Positions 37,145-46,954 of a stretch of 64,000 nucleotides of DNA are shown one piece after another. Source of the stretch: Gammaproteobacteria bacterium (GTDB taxonomy: Bacteria > Pseudomonadota > Gammaproteobacteria > Pseudomonadales > Pseudohongiellaceae). The position numbers and the translations under genes were made by a program. Numbering within the stretch: position 1 is the stretch's first letter; the number at the start of each line of letters is the position of its first letter. The notes beneath the pieces were generated by a model. That model was not told the DNA's origin. It made no database searches and saw only the letters and a program-made list of their open reading frames with translations. The stretch spans positions 45,798-109,797 of the forward strand of contig VMDC01000027.1 of NCBI GenBank assembly GCA_008081045.1, given 5' to 3'.

Positions 37145-38530
37145 TCAGCGTGCATGCGTCTGTTTCGCAGGCAGCGCAAAGAAAATACTGCAATCATCGA
37201 CCAGACGCCGGGCTGCCAGAATCACCAGCACGAACAGCAACAGGTAGTACACCGGAAAAGCGACCAGCGCTTTCAGGAAAATCTGCTCATTGAGCACTTG
37301 CCCGTCGACTTGCGCATCCTGCCGATGCCGCAGCGTTGCCACCAGGGCGGTGTAGAGCAGGCTTGCCGTCCCTAAACCGAGATTCAGCGCCAACCCCTTG
37401 AAGCTGAGTACGGTCGCGCGTATCTGCGAGTCAGCCTCTCGGTTCAGATAATAGCTGGCCTGAAACTGCACCATGCCCATCATGGCAAATGCCCCGATGG
37501 CGAATAAAACACCCACGTACGGTACGGCAAAACTGATGCCGATCAGCCCTGCCGTGAGTACTGCAGACAAGAACAGGAAATTGAAAAAAGGAGAGCGCTT
37601 GCTGACCAGAATCCGTGAAATACGCGCGTTAAGGATGCCGATCAAAGACATCCCTGCGCCGATAAACCCAAACCAGGAAACGGGGATGTCGATCAGCCGG
37701 TAGTATTCGCTGGCCAAAACCACAAACTGGCGGGCCACAGAATCCAGCGCCAGGGCCGCCAGAATGACGAACAGCACGAAGCGATGATTCACTGTCCAGC
37801 GGGCTACGCGTGAAATCTGGCGGAAGGGTTCCAGAAGAGAACCCTTCGACGAAGCCTTGTCCCGCGCCTCATCCGTTTCAAGGTCATGAAAACCAAGCGC
37901 TGTAAACAGCACCAGAGCGGCAGTAACCAGTGTCAGCATCACCGGCAGCCGGACAATCACGGAGTCTTCAAGCGTCCAGCCTGTATTCAGCGAGGCCAGA
38001 AAGCGGTTAACGACATACGGATCATAGGCAAAAGCGCCCAGAATCATCGTGGTGAAAAAGCCGATAGACACAACCCAGGTCGTCCGCTCCAGAACTTTAG
38101 GCCATTCATCCTCCCGCCCCAGAGATTTGAGCGAATCGTAGGCCAGCGCTTCGTCAGCACCGCTGGCAGCCGCTTCCGACAAACCGGAACAGATTCTGTT
38201 GAGCAAGAACACGAGAAACAGCAGCGGAGAAGCACCCAGTGGCACAAAGACAAGCAGCGCCATCTCTAGCACCATGAGCAGTGCGGCAAATACCAGCAGT
38301 CGCTTATGACCGATGATATCGGCCAGTGCTCCTGATGGCACTTCAGCGACCACGATACTCAGCGCCCAAACCAGATTGAGCAGCGCGAACTGCTCCAGGG
38401 TCAAGCCATAATCGAGAAACAGCACCGTGAATACCGGATAGTAGAAACGGGCTGTATAGAAAAGGCGAAAGACAGTGAACCGCCGGACGTTCCCTTCAAG
38501 CCGTGCGACGCTGTCTGAATCTAGGTTCAT
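37145..38530 (-). CDS. MFS transporter
   Basis: 461 residues with about 12 hydrophobic helices. The N-terminal half carries the family loop as SGALADIIGHKRLLVF (the G...D..G.r pattern) and the start FRLFYTARFYYPVFTVLFLDYGLTLEQFA. A hydrophilic linker rich in D, E and K (about 213-230) separates the halves. Substrate unknown. It starts 32 bp after the stop of the haloalkane dehalogenase gene, so the two may be co-transcribed and the transporter might move a halogenated compound or its product (inference). Confidence 0.86.
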   Translation of the reverse strand: MNLDSDSVARLEGNVRRFTVFRLFYTARFYYPVFTVLFLDYGLTLEQFALLNLVWALSIVVAEVPSGALADIIGHKRLLVFAALLMVLEMALLVFVPLGASPLLFLVFLLNRICSGLSEAAASGADEALAYDSLKSLGREDEWPKVLERTTWVVSIGFFTTMILGAFAYDPYVVNRFLASLNTGWTLEDSVIVRLPVMLTLVTAALVLFTALGFHDLETDEARDKASSKGSLLEPFRQISRVARWTVNHRFVLFVILAALALDSVARQFVVLASEYYRLIDIPVSWFGFIGAGMSLIGILNARISRILVSKRSPFFNFLFLSAVLTAGLIGISFAVPYVGVLFAIGAFAMMGMVQFQASYYLNREADSQIRATVLSFKGLALNLGLGTASLLYTALVATLRHRQDAQVDGQVLNEQIFLKALVAFPVYYLLLFVLVILAARRLVDDCSIFFALPAKQTHAR

Positions 38531-38562
38531 CAGCCGGGGTAATCACACTAATCGCAATGCCG

Positions 38563-39444
38563 TCACTTGATATTACGGCGACGCCAGTCAGCAATCGCCC
38601 TGCCGATTTCATCAGGTGAATCCTCCTGCAGAAAGTGATTTCCCGTAACGGTGACTTCTTCCTGATTCGGCCAGCTTCGACAAAATTCTCGCTGCGGGCC
38701 GATCAGGATCGCCCCGGGATCAGCGTTTACGAACAATTTGGGGACCTGCGACTCAACCAGCCAGCCCGCATAATCACTGACAATCGAATGCACCACCGCT
38801 GGCTCACCCTCAATCGGAATTTGTCTGGGCCAGGTGAGGGTAGGCCTTCGCCCCTCGCCTCGCTCAGCGAAAGGCCGGCGATAGACCGCCATTTCCTCAT
38901 CATTCAGACTTCTTAAAACAGAGCCGGGTAGCACTCTTTCAACAAACACGTTCTTTTCCAGAATCATCTCCTCACCGGCAGGAGACCGGAGTCCCTGAAA
39001 AACCCCGCGCGCGGCCTCGGGCCATTCTTCCCAGGTGACCGGCCGGACAATACCTTCCATGTAAGCAATGCCCGCAACCGCATCGCGGTGCCGATTCGAC
39101 CAGTCAAAGCCGAGCGCCGAACCCCAGTCATGAATGACCCAGGTTACATTCTGGCTGACGCTCAATGCTTCAAGCGCAGCATCAAGATAATGTCTGTGCT
39201 CCTCAAAGGTATAACGATCCGGACCGGACGCGTCCAGTTTGTCTGAATCACCCATGCCAATCAGATCAACTGCAATGCAGCGACCCTGATCCTGCAAATG
39301 CGGCATCACATTGCGCCACAGGTAAGAGGAAGTGGGATTGCCATGCTGAAAAACAATCGGGTCACCCTCACCCATTTCCACGTAAGCCATGGTTTTGCCA
39401 TGCACTGAAATGTATTTTTTCGACCACTGCCGGTCCTGATTCAT
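38563..39444 (-). CDS. Haloalkane dehalogenase, class II
   Basis: 293 residues, alpha/beta hydrolase. The catalytic pentad of the HLD-II subfamily (DhaA, LinB) can be read directly: nucleophile D106 and halide-binding W107 in [10 protein letters not shown], catalytic E130 in YMEGIVRP, base H270 in GNHFLQED, and the second halide ligand N36 in [12 protein letters not shown]. Asn at 36 together with the acid after strand 6 (E130) separates HLD-II from HLD-I and from epoxide hydrolases. It cleaves carbon-halogen bonds of haloalkanes to alcohols and halide. GAGG precedes the ATG. The MFS gene follows. Confidence 0.94.
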   Translation of the reverse strand: MNQDRQWSKKYISVHGKTMAYVEMGEGDPIVFQHGNPTSSYLWRNVMPHLQDQGRCIAVDLIGMGDSDKLDASGPDRYTFEEHRHYLDAALEALSVSQNVTWVIHDWGSALGFDWSNRHRDAVAGIAYMEGIVRPVTWEEWPEAARGVFQGLRSPAGEEMILEKNVFVERVLPGSVLRSLNDEEMAVYRRPFAERGEGRRPTLTWPRQIPIEGEPAVVHSIVSDYAGWLVESQVPKLFVNADPGAILIGPQREFCRSWPNQEEVTVTGNHFLQEDSPDEIGRAIADWRRRNIK

Positions 39445-39613
39445 AGGTAGCCTCTGCTAAACAATGATCTGACAGACAGTAAAACTAACGCGTTTGGCGA
39501 GAAAAGAATACCGGACAAGACCGATCCCATGAATTGAATCCCCCACCGCTCTTCATATATTCTGCAGGTCCGCGCTGTAGCGCATCAGAATAATACGGAT
39601 GGGAGAAAACCGA

Positions 39614-41248
39614 ATGACCATGCAAAACACGCCTCTGTTAATGTCTCGAATCCTTGGCCGAGGTGCGGAACTTGATCCGGAAGTCGAAGTCGTGACGGCT
39701 CAGGCAAGCGGCACCCATCGCCAGACGCTGAAGCAGACCTGGAACCGGGCCCAGCAGGTGGCCAATGCGCTGAAGTCGCACGGCATCGAAACGGGTGACC
39801 GGATCGGCAGCTTCATGTGGAACAACTACCGCCACCTGGAGCTTTATCAGGGCGTGCCCAGTATGGGTTGCGTCCTCCACACCCTGAATATCCGCCTGTC
39901 CCCTACTGATCTGGAATACATCATCAATCATGCCGGTGATCGCGTGATTTTTGCTGATGAAGATCTGCTACCGCTGCTGGAACCGCTGTGGGGAAAGATT
40001 CCCTGTGTGGAGCTGCTGGTAATTTGTCGCCACGGCGAGGGCGGAGAAAGCAGCTTTACCAACCAGGTTGATTATGAAGATTTCATCGCCGACCATCCGG
40101 CTGCCTATGACTGGCCTGACATCCCGGAAACGGCACCAATGGGTTTATGCTACACCTCAGGTACCACCGGTAACCCCAAAGGCGTGATGTACACCAACCG
40201 GTCAACCTATCTGCACACCCTGACCGAATCACTGACGGATTCCATGGGGTTGTCTGCACTCGATTCCCTGCTAGGTATCGTGCCGATGTTTCATGCCATG
40301 GGCTGGGGCTTACCCTTTGCCGCATCCATGCTGGGCACCAAGCAGGTCTACCCCCATCGATTCATGACTCCGGATTCCTTCCTCAGTCTAATGCAGCAGG
40401 AACAGGTCACGATCTCGGCGGGCGTACCTACGATCTGGCAGGGGGTACGCGCCACACTGACAGCCAACCCGGACAAGTTCGATCTTTCGAAACTGCAGCG
40501 CCTCACCTGTGGCGGCTCTGCCCCGCCCGTCGAAATGATGCGCTGGTACTGGGAAACCTTTGGTGTGGAAATGATTCAGGGCTGGGGCATGACCGAGACC
40601 AACCCTCTCGGCACACTGTCACGGAAAGTCTCAAAGCGATCCCAGATCGCATTATCCGAAGATCAGCAGTTTGAGAATATTGCCAAGGCTGGTCTCGCCA
40701 TGCCGGGACTGGAAATTGAAATTTTCGATGAGCACTGGAATGCCCTGCCGCATGATGGCGATGCGGTGGGCGAACTTTGCATCCGCGGCCCCTGGATTGC
40801 ATCCGAATACTACAACGATCCGCAGCCCGACAAGTTTCACAATGGCTGGCTGGTCACCGGGGATGTCGCCAAAATTGATGCCGATCAATACATCATCATC
40901 TGTGACCGCTCCAAGGACATGATCAAATCCGGCGGAGAATGGATCTCCTCTGTCGATCTGGAAAATCACATTGTTGCGATGCCCGAGATAGCTCAGGCGG
41001 CTGTGGTTGCCCAACCGCATCCCAAGTGGGACGAACGCCCCGTAGCGATGGTCATCATGGCTGCCGGCGAAACCCTAGATCAGGCGGCAGTCATTGAGCA
41101 CTGCAGCCAGATATTCGCCAAATGGCAGCTGCCAGACGAGGTGATTGCTGTGGAAAGCCTGCCGCTTGGCCCGACCGGCAAGATCGAGAAAAAAACCATC
41201 AGAGCCAATCTGGAAAAAGAAGGCTACCGGCTTCCGGATCTACGCTGA
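39614..41248 (+). CDS. Fatty-acyl-CoA ligase (AMP-binding)
   Basis: 544 residues, class I adenylate-forming enzyme. Core motifs: the P-loop-like YTSGTTGNPKGVMYTNRS, the A5-like GWGMTETNPLGT, YYNDPQPDKFHNGWLVTGDVAKID, and the C-terminal hinge CDRSKDMIKSGGEWISSVDLE and GPTGKIEKKTIR with the catalytic lysine. It activates fatty or related acids to acyl-CoA. The ATG at 39614 has GGGAG eight bases upstream; the ATG at 39599 overlaps that site, so 39614 is preferred. It is divergent from the dehalogenase and near the beta-oxidation genes; a strong terminator follows. Confidence 0.94.
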   Translation: MTMQNTPLLMSRILGRGAELDPEVEVVTAQASGTHRQTLKQTWNRAQQVANALKSHGIETGDRIGSFMWNNYRHLELYQGVPSMGCVLHTLNIRLSPTDLEYIINHAGDRVIFADEDLLPLLEPLWGKIPCVELLVICRHGEGGESSFTNQVDYEDFIADHPAAYDWPDIPETAPMGLCYTSGTTGNPKGVMYTNRSTYLHTLTESLTDSMGLSALDSLLGIVPMFHAMGWGLPFAASMLGTKQVYPHRFMTPDSFLSLMQQEQVTISAGVPTIWQGVRATLTANPDKFDLSKLQRLTCGGSAPPVEMMRWYWETFGVEMIQGWGMTETNPLGTLSRKVSKRSQIALSEDQQFENIAKAGLAMPGLEIEIFDEHWNALPHDGDAVGELCIRGPWIASEYYNDPQPDKFHNGWLVTGDVAKIDADQYIIICDRSKDMIKSGGEWISSVDLENHIVAMPEIAQAAVVAQPHPKWDERPVAMVIMAAGETLDQAAVIEHCSQIFAKWQLPDEVIAVESLPLGPTGKIEKKTIRANLEKEGYRLPDLR

Positions 41249-41272
41249 GATCATCGCTGCAGCTGTAAACAA

Positions 41273-41299
41273 AAAAAGGGAGTCTGCGACTCCCTTTTT
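41273..41299 (+). terminator. Rho-independent terminator after acyl-CoA ligase
   Basis: GGGAGTC at 41278-41284, loop TGC, GACTCCC at 41288-41294, then five T (41295-41299). A matching A-run on the left (41273-41277) allows the stem to lengthen and lets it act on the convergent gene at 41311 as well. Confidence 0.88.
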
Positions 41300-41310
41300 C
41301 GTCTCTTGCC

Positions 41311-42333
41311 TCAACGTCCCGGATCTGTCGGCGCGTAATCAACGCCTTCCGCATCTGCGGTGCGCGCCCCGGCCAGGATACCGGGAAGCGCATAGTTACC
41401 CTCATGACAGGCGTATTCGAAAACCTGATCTTCCGTCAGGTTCATGGGCAACTCCCCGCTCCAGGTCTGCGTATAGTTCTCCGGATCATCCACGGTGAAC
41501 TGATAGTGGATGACGTCATCGGCAACACGGGTGAATCGCTCCGTCACTTTCATTTGCTGTGATCCGTAGAACCGATGCTCCAGGGAAGAACGCAGACTTT
41601 GCTGCGGATGGAAATTGGTGGTTTCGACAATCAGACTGTCTCCCTCGTAGTAGCCAACCGAATCCCCCATCCAGGGATACTGGCTGTTCGCCGGTAACTC
41701 AGCGTTCAGTCTGATGATCCGAGCATCATGGTTCATCTCTGCCATCAGCAGAACATGGGTTTCTGTCTGCACGATCTGGGTCAGATTATTGTAGAGCACC
41801 GGCAGTTTCGGCGGGCCTCCGGTAGAGCCAAACCCCACGACACAGCGCTCACCCAGAGGGCGCACTTCTGGCCCGTCATAGGAATTACGCTGGCGCATGG
41901 CTGCATCATAATTGGCGCGGCCCTGCTCCGAATAGGGTAGCCTGCCATCAGCGGGATCAACGAGGATGGAGGTTCGGATCTCACCGCTTACCACTGCAAG
42001 ACGGTCTCCCGGGTCCATCCAGAATGTGTTGTAACCTCCGACATTACGCCCGGCGTCCGGTGCTTCGCGGTCCGGATCACTGGGTTGATTGCTGGCCTCA
42101 TTTCTCGCCTGAACCCTGGCTTCGATCAGAACCGCTTCTTCTTCGGAGATTACCAACTGTCCGTTAAAGCGCTCCGCCCGCTCAAGATTTGTCTGAGTTG
42201 CGATTGACCAGACGCCCTGTAAATCAGGCGCCCCATGCTCCGTTTTGGGTGCCAGATAGCCTGATTCAGCGGCCAGCAACCCATTACCGGCGCAGAGGGC
42301 AAGCAGTCCCGTTATCCAGCCTTTGTATTTCAT
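41311..42333 (-). CDS. Secreted protein, unknown (paralogue A)
   Basis: 340 residues. Start chosen at ATG 42333, preceded by GAGGGAAATCAAA, which gives a clean signal peptide (1-22, ending LLAAESG). Conserved blocks shared with the protein at 51189-52169 include GAPDLQGVWS, NVGGYNTFWMDPGD, TSILVDPADGRLPYSEQG, RPLGERCVV, LLMAEMNHDARIIRL, GDSVGYYEGDSLIVETTNFHP, MKVTERFTRV and the C-terminal FEYACHEGNYALPGILAGAR. I recognise the type as widespread in secreted proteins of marine bacteria but know no function. The open frame extends to 42441, without conservation. Confidence 0.82.
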   Translation of the reverse strand: MKYKGWITGLLALCAGNGLLAAESGYLAPKTEHGAPDLQGVWSIATQTNLERAERFNGQLVISEEEAVLIEARVQARNEASNQPSDPDREAPDAGRNVGGYNTFWMDPGDRLAVVSGEIRTSILVDPADGRLPYSEQGRANYDAAMRQRNSYDGPEVRPLGERCVVGFGSTGGPPKLPVLYNNLTQIVQTETHVLLMAEMNHDARIIRLNAELPANSQYPWMGDSVGYYEGDSLIVETTNFHPQQSLRSSLEHRFYGSQQMKVTERFTRVADDVIHYQFTVDDPENYTQTWSGELPMNLTEDQVFEYACHEGNYALPGILAGARTADAEGVDYAPTDPGR

Positions 42334-42512
42334 TTTGATTTCCCTCAATTTACCGCCAAGCATGGCTGCAAAGTATGACAAGAACCGCCGGCAGTCACCA
42401 ACTGATTTTTGGTAAGCCCCGGTAATGGAGCCCACCATCACACAGCATCAATGGAATTTGCCATCTTTTACTTGTTACACTCCATTCCCCAAAGGCAAAA
42501 AGCGTGCTGCAA

Positions 42513-43496
42513 ATGCTCAGACAATCGCAAAATCTGCTGGGAATCGGCTTCATTCTGGCCCTGTTCATTGTCGATGGCTTCATCCTCGTTGAGGAGAAAG
42601 GCGACCCTGACAATATGGTCTGGCTTGACGGCGGGCGCTTTACCATGGGTTCAGATCACGGTCTGCCAGACGAGGCTCCGGCCCGCCCGGTGAGCGTCTC
42701 TGGATTCTGGATCGACAGATATGAAGTGACCAATGCCCAGTATGAAGCATTCGTCGCTGCAACCGATTATGTGACCGGCGCGGAGCAATTCGGCGATTCT
42801 CTGGTGTTCCACAGCCCGCAAGGCCGAAGTCTCAGAGACGTTGCACCCATGAGCTGGTGGCTGTTAGTACGCAATGCCAGCTGGCGTTCACCGGAAGGCA
42901 CCGGCGAGACACTACCCTCGCAGCCCGACCATCCTGTTGTGCAGGTCAATTATGAGGATGCACTGGCCTACTGCAACTGGCAAGGCAAGACACTGCCCAC
43001 CGAAGCGCAGTATGAATTTGCCGCCCGGGGCGGGCGGGACGGGCAGATCTACAGTTGGGGTGATCAGCCTATTCACCACACCCAGCGCGTCACCAACTAC
43101 TGGCAGGGCGAGTTTCCGGTCAACAACGAGAATACCGATGGTCATCATCAGTCAGCTCCTGTTGGCAGCTATCCGGCGAATGACTACGGTCTCTACGACA
43201 TCACAGGCAATGTCTGGGAGTGGGTTTCTGACTGGTACCACCCGAACGCCTATACGCTTCTTGGTAGTCAGAATCCGAAGGGAGTAAAAAGGGAAGAAAG
43301 TCTTGACCCGGCTGAACCGGGGTTGCCCAAGCGGAGCATACGGGGAGGGTCCTTCCTCTGCAGCGAAAACTATTGCCAGGGCTTCAGAGTAAGCGCGCGG
43401 ATGCCTGCCGACCCTGATTCGGCGACCAACCACACCGGTTTCCGGTGCGTTGTCCCGAGACGCTCAAACCGCTTGACCGCGCTCTGGCTGGACTGA
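42513..43496 (+). CDS. Formylglycine-generating enzyme (SUMF1/FGE)
   Basis: 327 residues. One N-terminal hydrophobic helix (about 6-24) anchors or exports it. The FGE-sulfatase domain follows: MVWLDGGRFTMGSD, VSGFWIDRYEVTN, PVVQVNYEDALAYCNWQ, LPTEAQYEFAARGG, YDITGNVWEWVSDW and RGGSFLCSENYCQGFRVSAR. The last contains two cysteines four residues apart (C283 and C288), the active pair of true FGE that oxidises a Cys to formylglycine in CxPxR sulfatases. No sulfatase lies in the window, so the client is elsewhere. ATG 42513 is used; a GTG nine bases earlier is alternative. Confidence 0.9.
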   Translation: MLRQSQNLLGIGFILALFIVDGFILVEEKGDPDNMVWLDGGRFTMGSDHGLPDEAPARPVSVSGFWIDRYEVTNAQYEAFVAATDYVTGAEQFGDSLVFHSPQGRSLRDVAPMSWWLLVRNASWRSPEGTGETLPSQPDHPVVQVNYEDALAYCNWQGKTLPTEAQYEFAARGGRDGQIYSWGDQPIHHTQRVTNYWQGEFPVNNENTDGHHQSAPVGSYPANDYGLYDITGNVWEWVSDWYHPNAYTLLGSQNPKGVKREESLDPAEPGLPKRSIRGGSFLCSENYCQGFRVSARMPADPDSATNHTGFRCVVPRRSNRLTALWLD

Positions 43497-43555
43497 ACCC
43501 CCGGACCCTAACGCTCGATCACCGAAATCCTTGCACCCTTGTGTGCGGAGAATAC

Positions 43556-44716
43556 CTATATCTCTCTGGCAATCAGCAACTTCATGATTTCATTACTGCC
43601 GCCGTAGATTTTCTGTACCCGGCTGTCAGCGAACATCTTGGCAATCGGATATTCCATCATGTAGCCATATCCGCCAAAAAACTGCAGACAGGCGTCCACA
43701 ATTTCACATTGCTTCTGCGTGGTCCACCATTTGGCCATCGACGCCGAGGCGTCATCAAGTTTGCCCTCGGCAAGGCGCATCGCACAGTCATCAACGAACA
43801 CCCTGGCAATCCTCGCCTCAGTCAGGCATTCGGCAAGCCGGAACTGGGTATTCTGAAAATCGAGAATTCGCTTACCAAACGCTTTGCGCTCTTTGACATA
43901 GTCTGAAGTCAGGCGCAGTGCTTTTTCCATCGCCGCACAGGCACCTGCGGCAATTATGACCCGCTCCTGAGGCAACTGTTCCATAAGATGAACAAAGCCT
44001 CTGCCTTCGTCTGTGCCCAGTAGCGCCGATTTAGGCACCCGCACATCATCGAAAAACAGCTCAGCGGTGTCCTGCGCTTTCATGCCCAGCTTTTCGAGAT
44101 TCCGGCCGCGCTGAAACCCGCCTTCACCCTCAACCGCTTCCGTCTCGACCATGATCAGCGAGATACCCTTTGCCCCTTCACCCGGGTCGGTTTTTGCGAC
44201 CACGCAGATAAGATTCGCCGTCATTCCATTGGTGATGAACGTTTTTTGTCCATTCAGTACATAATCATCCCCGTCTGCCAGCGCAGAGGTTTTTACTGCC
44301 TGCAGATCTGAACCCGTTCCGGGCTCCGACATAGCAATCGCTGACACGATCTCGCCGCTCACCATTTTCGGCAGCCATTTGGCTTTTTGCTCCTGCGTGC
44401 CGTATTTCTCAATGTAGTGAGCCACAATGCCCGAATGAACCCCGTTACCGAAGCCTGAGATATTGGCTCTGTTAAACTCCTCGATCAGTACCATCTCGTG
44501 CCGGAAATCACCGCCACCGCCACCATACTCTTCGGAGATTGACGCACACAGGATGCCGGCCTCACCGGCTTTGTACCAGGCGTCCCGGTCGACAATCCCC
44601 TGCTTGTCCCACTTTTCCGCAAGCGGAACAAACTCTTTATCCAGGAACTTCCTCACCGCATCACGCATGATGACGAGCTCTTCATCCATCCAGGGAGACT
44701 GATAATTCTCAAGCAT
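43556..44716 (-). CDS. Acyl-CoA dehydrogenase
   Basis: 386 residues, FAD enzyme making trans-2-enoyl-CoA. Motifs: AIAMSEPGTGSDLQAVKT (substrate and FAD binding), NGQKTFITNGMTANL, LMEQLPQERVIIAAGACAAME, ASMAKWWTTQKQCEIVDACLQFFGGYGYM and the C-terminal QKIYGGSNEIMKLLIARE, whose Glu is the usual catalytic base. Last gene in the run SDR - thiolase - ACAD on the minus strand; the thiolase ends 16 bp before its start. Confidence 0.95.
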   Translation of the reverse strand: MLENYQSPWMDEELVIMRDAVRKFLDKEFVPLAEKWDKQGIVDRDAWYKAGEAGILCASISEEYGGGGGDFRHEMVLIEEFNRANISGFGNGVHSGIVAHYIEKYGTQEQKAKWLPKMVSGEIVSAIAMSEPGTGSDLQAVKTSALADGDDYVLNGQKTFITNGMTANLICVVAKTDPGEGAKGISLIMVETEAVEGEGGFQRGRNLEKLGMKAQDTAELFFDDVRVPKSALLGTDEGRGFVHLMEQLPQERVIIAAGACAAMEKALRLTSDYVKERKAFGKRILDFQNTQFRLAECLTEARIARVFVDDCAMRLAEGKLDDASASMAKWWTTQKQCEIVDACLQFFGGYGYMMEYPIAKMFADSRVQKIYGGSNEIMKLLIAREI

Positions 44717-44732
44717 AGGGCTGACTTCTTCT

Positions 44733-45920
44733 CTAGCTATCCAGTTGATTCATTCGTTCAATAATCATGGCGTTGGCGGTACCCCCACCTTCGCAAATTG
44801 CCACTAAACCGTAGCGCGCCTGTCGCCGCTCCAGCTCATGGACGAGGGTTGTCATCAACTTGGCGCCGGTGCCGCCAAGGGGGTGGCCCAGAGACTGCGC
44901 GCCACCGTTGACATTCAGTTTGTCCGGGTCAGCATTGAGCGCCTTTGCCCAGGCCAGCGGCACAGAGCCGAAGGCTTCGTTGACTTCGTATAAATCGATG
45001 TCGTCGATACTGAGCCCCGCTTTTTCAAGCACCTTTTCTGTCGCTGGAATGGGGCCTTCAAGCATGATGACCGGGTCAGAACCGACAACAGCCAGAGAAT
45101 GAATCTTGGCGCGCACCGGAAGGTCGAACTTCCTTACGGCCTCTTCGTTCGCCACCATAATCGCGGCTGCACCGTCGCTGATCTGACTCGCGGTACCGGC
45201 GGTTATTACTCCTCCTTCACGCAGGGCATTCAGCGACTGCATGCCCTCGAGGTTTGCTTCAAAGCGAATTCCCTCATCCACGGTATGCACGTCTTTGCTG
45301 CCATCTTCCAGCTCAATGTTGAGTGGCACAATCTCCTGCTCGAAGTAACCACTTCGGGTTGCAGCCGCCGCACGCTGGTGACTGAGCAGGCCAAACTCGT
45401 CAAGCGCCTCCCGGCTGATCTGATATTTTTCTGCCAGCAGCTCTGCTCCGTCGAACTGGCTGAACTGAATGCCGGGGTACTGCAGCTCGAGGCGCTCACC
45501 TTTCGGTACACCGCGCCCTTTCTCCAGGCCATCCCTTACATTAGAACCGATTTCTACGGTACTCATCGCCTCAACGCCACCGCAAATCACCACATCCTGC
45601 GTCCCGGACATCACCGCCTGAGCGCCGAACTGAATGGCCTGAAGCGAAGATCCGCACTGACGATCCACTGTGGTCCCCGGCACCTCAAGAGCCAGCTTGG
45701 AGCTCAGCGCCACATTACGACCCAGATTTCCGGCTTGAGATCCAATCTGCATGACCACACCAAAAACAAGGTCATCCACTTTGTCGGTCGGAACCCCGGT
45801 GCGATCCACCAGTTCATCTACCACGGCAGCGCCCATATCAACAGGGTGCATTCGGCTCAGCCTGCCGTTTTTTCTTCCGGTTGCGGTGCGCACTGCACCG
45901 ACGATGTATGCATTGGCCAT
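44733..45920 (-). CDS. Acetyl-CoA C-acyltransferase (thiolase)
   Basis: 395 residues. The catalytic residues are C89 in VDRQCGSSLQAIQ, the histidine in QSLGHPLGGTGAK and the second cysteine in AICEGGGTANAMII. The ATG at 45920, with GAGGAATCAT before it, starts the conserved AYIVGAVRTATG; the TTG six codons upstream is not used. The N-terminal sequence is of the acetyl-CoA acyltransferase type that cleaves 3-ketoacyl-CoA in beta-oxidation. Located between the HSD10-type SDR and the acyl-CoA dehydrogenase, it supplies the thiolysis step. Confidence 0.95.
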   Translation of the reverse strand: MANAYIVGAVRTATGRKNGRLSRMHPVDMGAAVVDELVDRTGVPTDKVDDLVFGVVMQIGSQAGNLGRNVALSSKLALEVPGTTVDRQCGSSLQAIQFGAQAVMSGTQDVVICGGVEAMSTVEIGSNVRDGLEKGRGVPKGERLELQYPGIQFSQFDGAELLAEKYQISREALDEFGLLSHQRAAAATRSGYFEQEIVPLNIELEDGSKDVHTVDEGIRFEANLEGMQSLNALREGGVITAGTASQISDGAAAIMVANEEAVRKFDLPVRAKIHSLAVVGSDPVIMLEGPIPATEKVLEKAGLSIDDIDLYEVNEAFGSVPLAWAKALNADPDKLNVNGGAQSLGHPLGGTGAKLMTTLVHELERRQARYGLVAICEGGGTANAMIIERMNQLDS

Positions 45921-45971
45921 ATGATTCCTCGATCTCAAATAACGGGTTTGTGGGGCGCTGTAGAGGAAAGA

Positions 45972-46742
45972 CTACAGCGCAGGCATCCTGATTCCGGCGT
46001 CCAGTCGGATGGTTTCGCCATTCAGATAGCTGCACTGCACAATGTGCGCGACTTCGGCAGCGAACTCATCGGGGTTCCCGAGTCGCTTCGGAAACTGGGT
46101 GATGGCGATGAGTGGTTCACGCACCTCTTCGGGCGCCCGGGCAAGCAGCGGCGTTTCAAAAACACCCGGAGCGACAGTCATGACACGCACACCCCGTTTG
46201 CCCAGATCACGGGCGATGGGCAGGGTCATGGCGACGATACCTCCCTTGCTCGCCGCGTAGCCTGCCTGTCCGGTCTGGCCGTCAAAAGCGGCAATGGAGG
46301 CCACGTTGATAATGACTCCCCGCTCATTGTCTTCTGTCTGCGGCTCGTTAAGCTGCATCACTTCTGCACACAGCCGCAGCACATTGAATGTCCCGATCAG
46401 ATTGACGCGGACGATGTGTTCAAAGCGCGCCAGAGGCATAGCCCCATCCTTGCCTACGGTCCGGGCAGCACCTCCAATTCCGGCAGAATTCACGTTCACG
46501 TGGATGGTACCGAATGCCTGCTGTGCCTTGGCAATGGCAGCTTTGACCGCATCCTCATCCGCGACATCGCCGGCATGCCAGGCAGCTGATTCTCCGAACT
46601 CACCCGCCGCGGCTTCCAGCGCCTCCGCGTTAAGATCATACAAAAACACCCTGGCGCCTGCCTTGACGAAATTCTTCGCTGTTGCCAGGCCGAGGCCCGA
46701 TGCCCCACCGGTGATGAATGCAGTTTTACCCTGTAATTCCAT
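45972..46742 (-). CDS. 3-hydroxyacyl-CoA dehydrogenase, HSD10-type SDR
   Basis: 256 residues. The Rossmann motif is FITGGASGLGLATAK (TGxxxGLG), with NSAG, the catalytic Ser in INVASIAAFDG and YAASKGGIVAMTLP (YxxxK). The phrase GQTGQAGYAASKGGIVAMTL followed by IARDLGKRGVRVMTVAPG closely matches type II 3-hydroxyacyl-CoA dehydrogenase (HSD10/17beta-HSD10), which works on branched and steroid acyl-CoAs. The start at 46742 is preferred; the frame extends 40 codons upstream without conservation. First of a three-gene run with thiolase and ACAD. Confidence 0.93.
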   Translation of the reverse strand: MELQGKTAFITGGASGLGLATAKNFVKAGARVFLYDLNAEALEAAAGEFGESAAWHAGDVADEDAVKAAIAKAQQAFGTIHVNVNSAGIGGAARTVGKDGAMPLARFEHIVRVNLIGTFNVLRLCAEVMQLNEPQTEDNERGVIINVASIAAFDGQTGQAGYAASKGGIVAMTLPIARDLGKRGVRVMTVAPGVFETPLLARAPEEVREPLIAITQFPKRLGNPDEFAAEVAHIVQCSYLNGETIRLDAGIRMPAL

Positions 46743-46954
46743 GATTTTGGCTGTTTCTCTGTCTGTAAAAAGTGACGACAGAATAATCGATTGCCGCGGA
46801 AAAAGACAATAAGCAGCGGGCTCTGTTACGCGGTAATGATTAGCCCTTTCCGGCGCGCTCACGATGCTGATCTTCCCATCGGGCCGCTATATTTTGGCAG
46901 GGCTATCCCCTATTATTGCGCAGGCATAAACAAGACTATTCGTAAGGAGAAACC

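Noticed and set aside
45099..46589. A 496-codon open frame on the plus strand
   Set aside because: Antisense to the thiolase and SDR genes, both with full catalytic motifs. The length comes from their codon bias.
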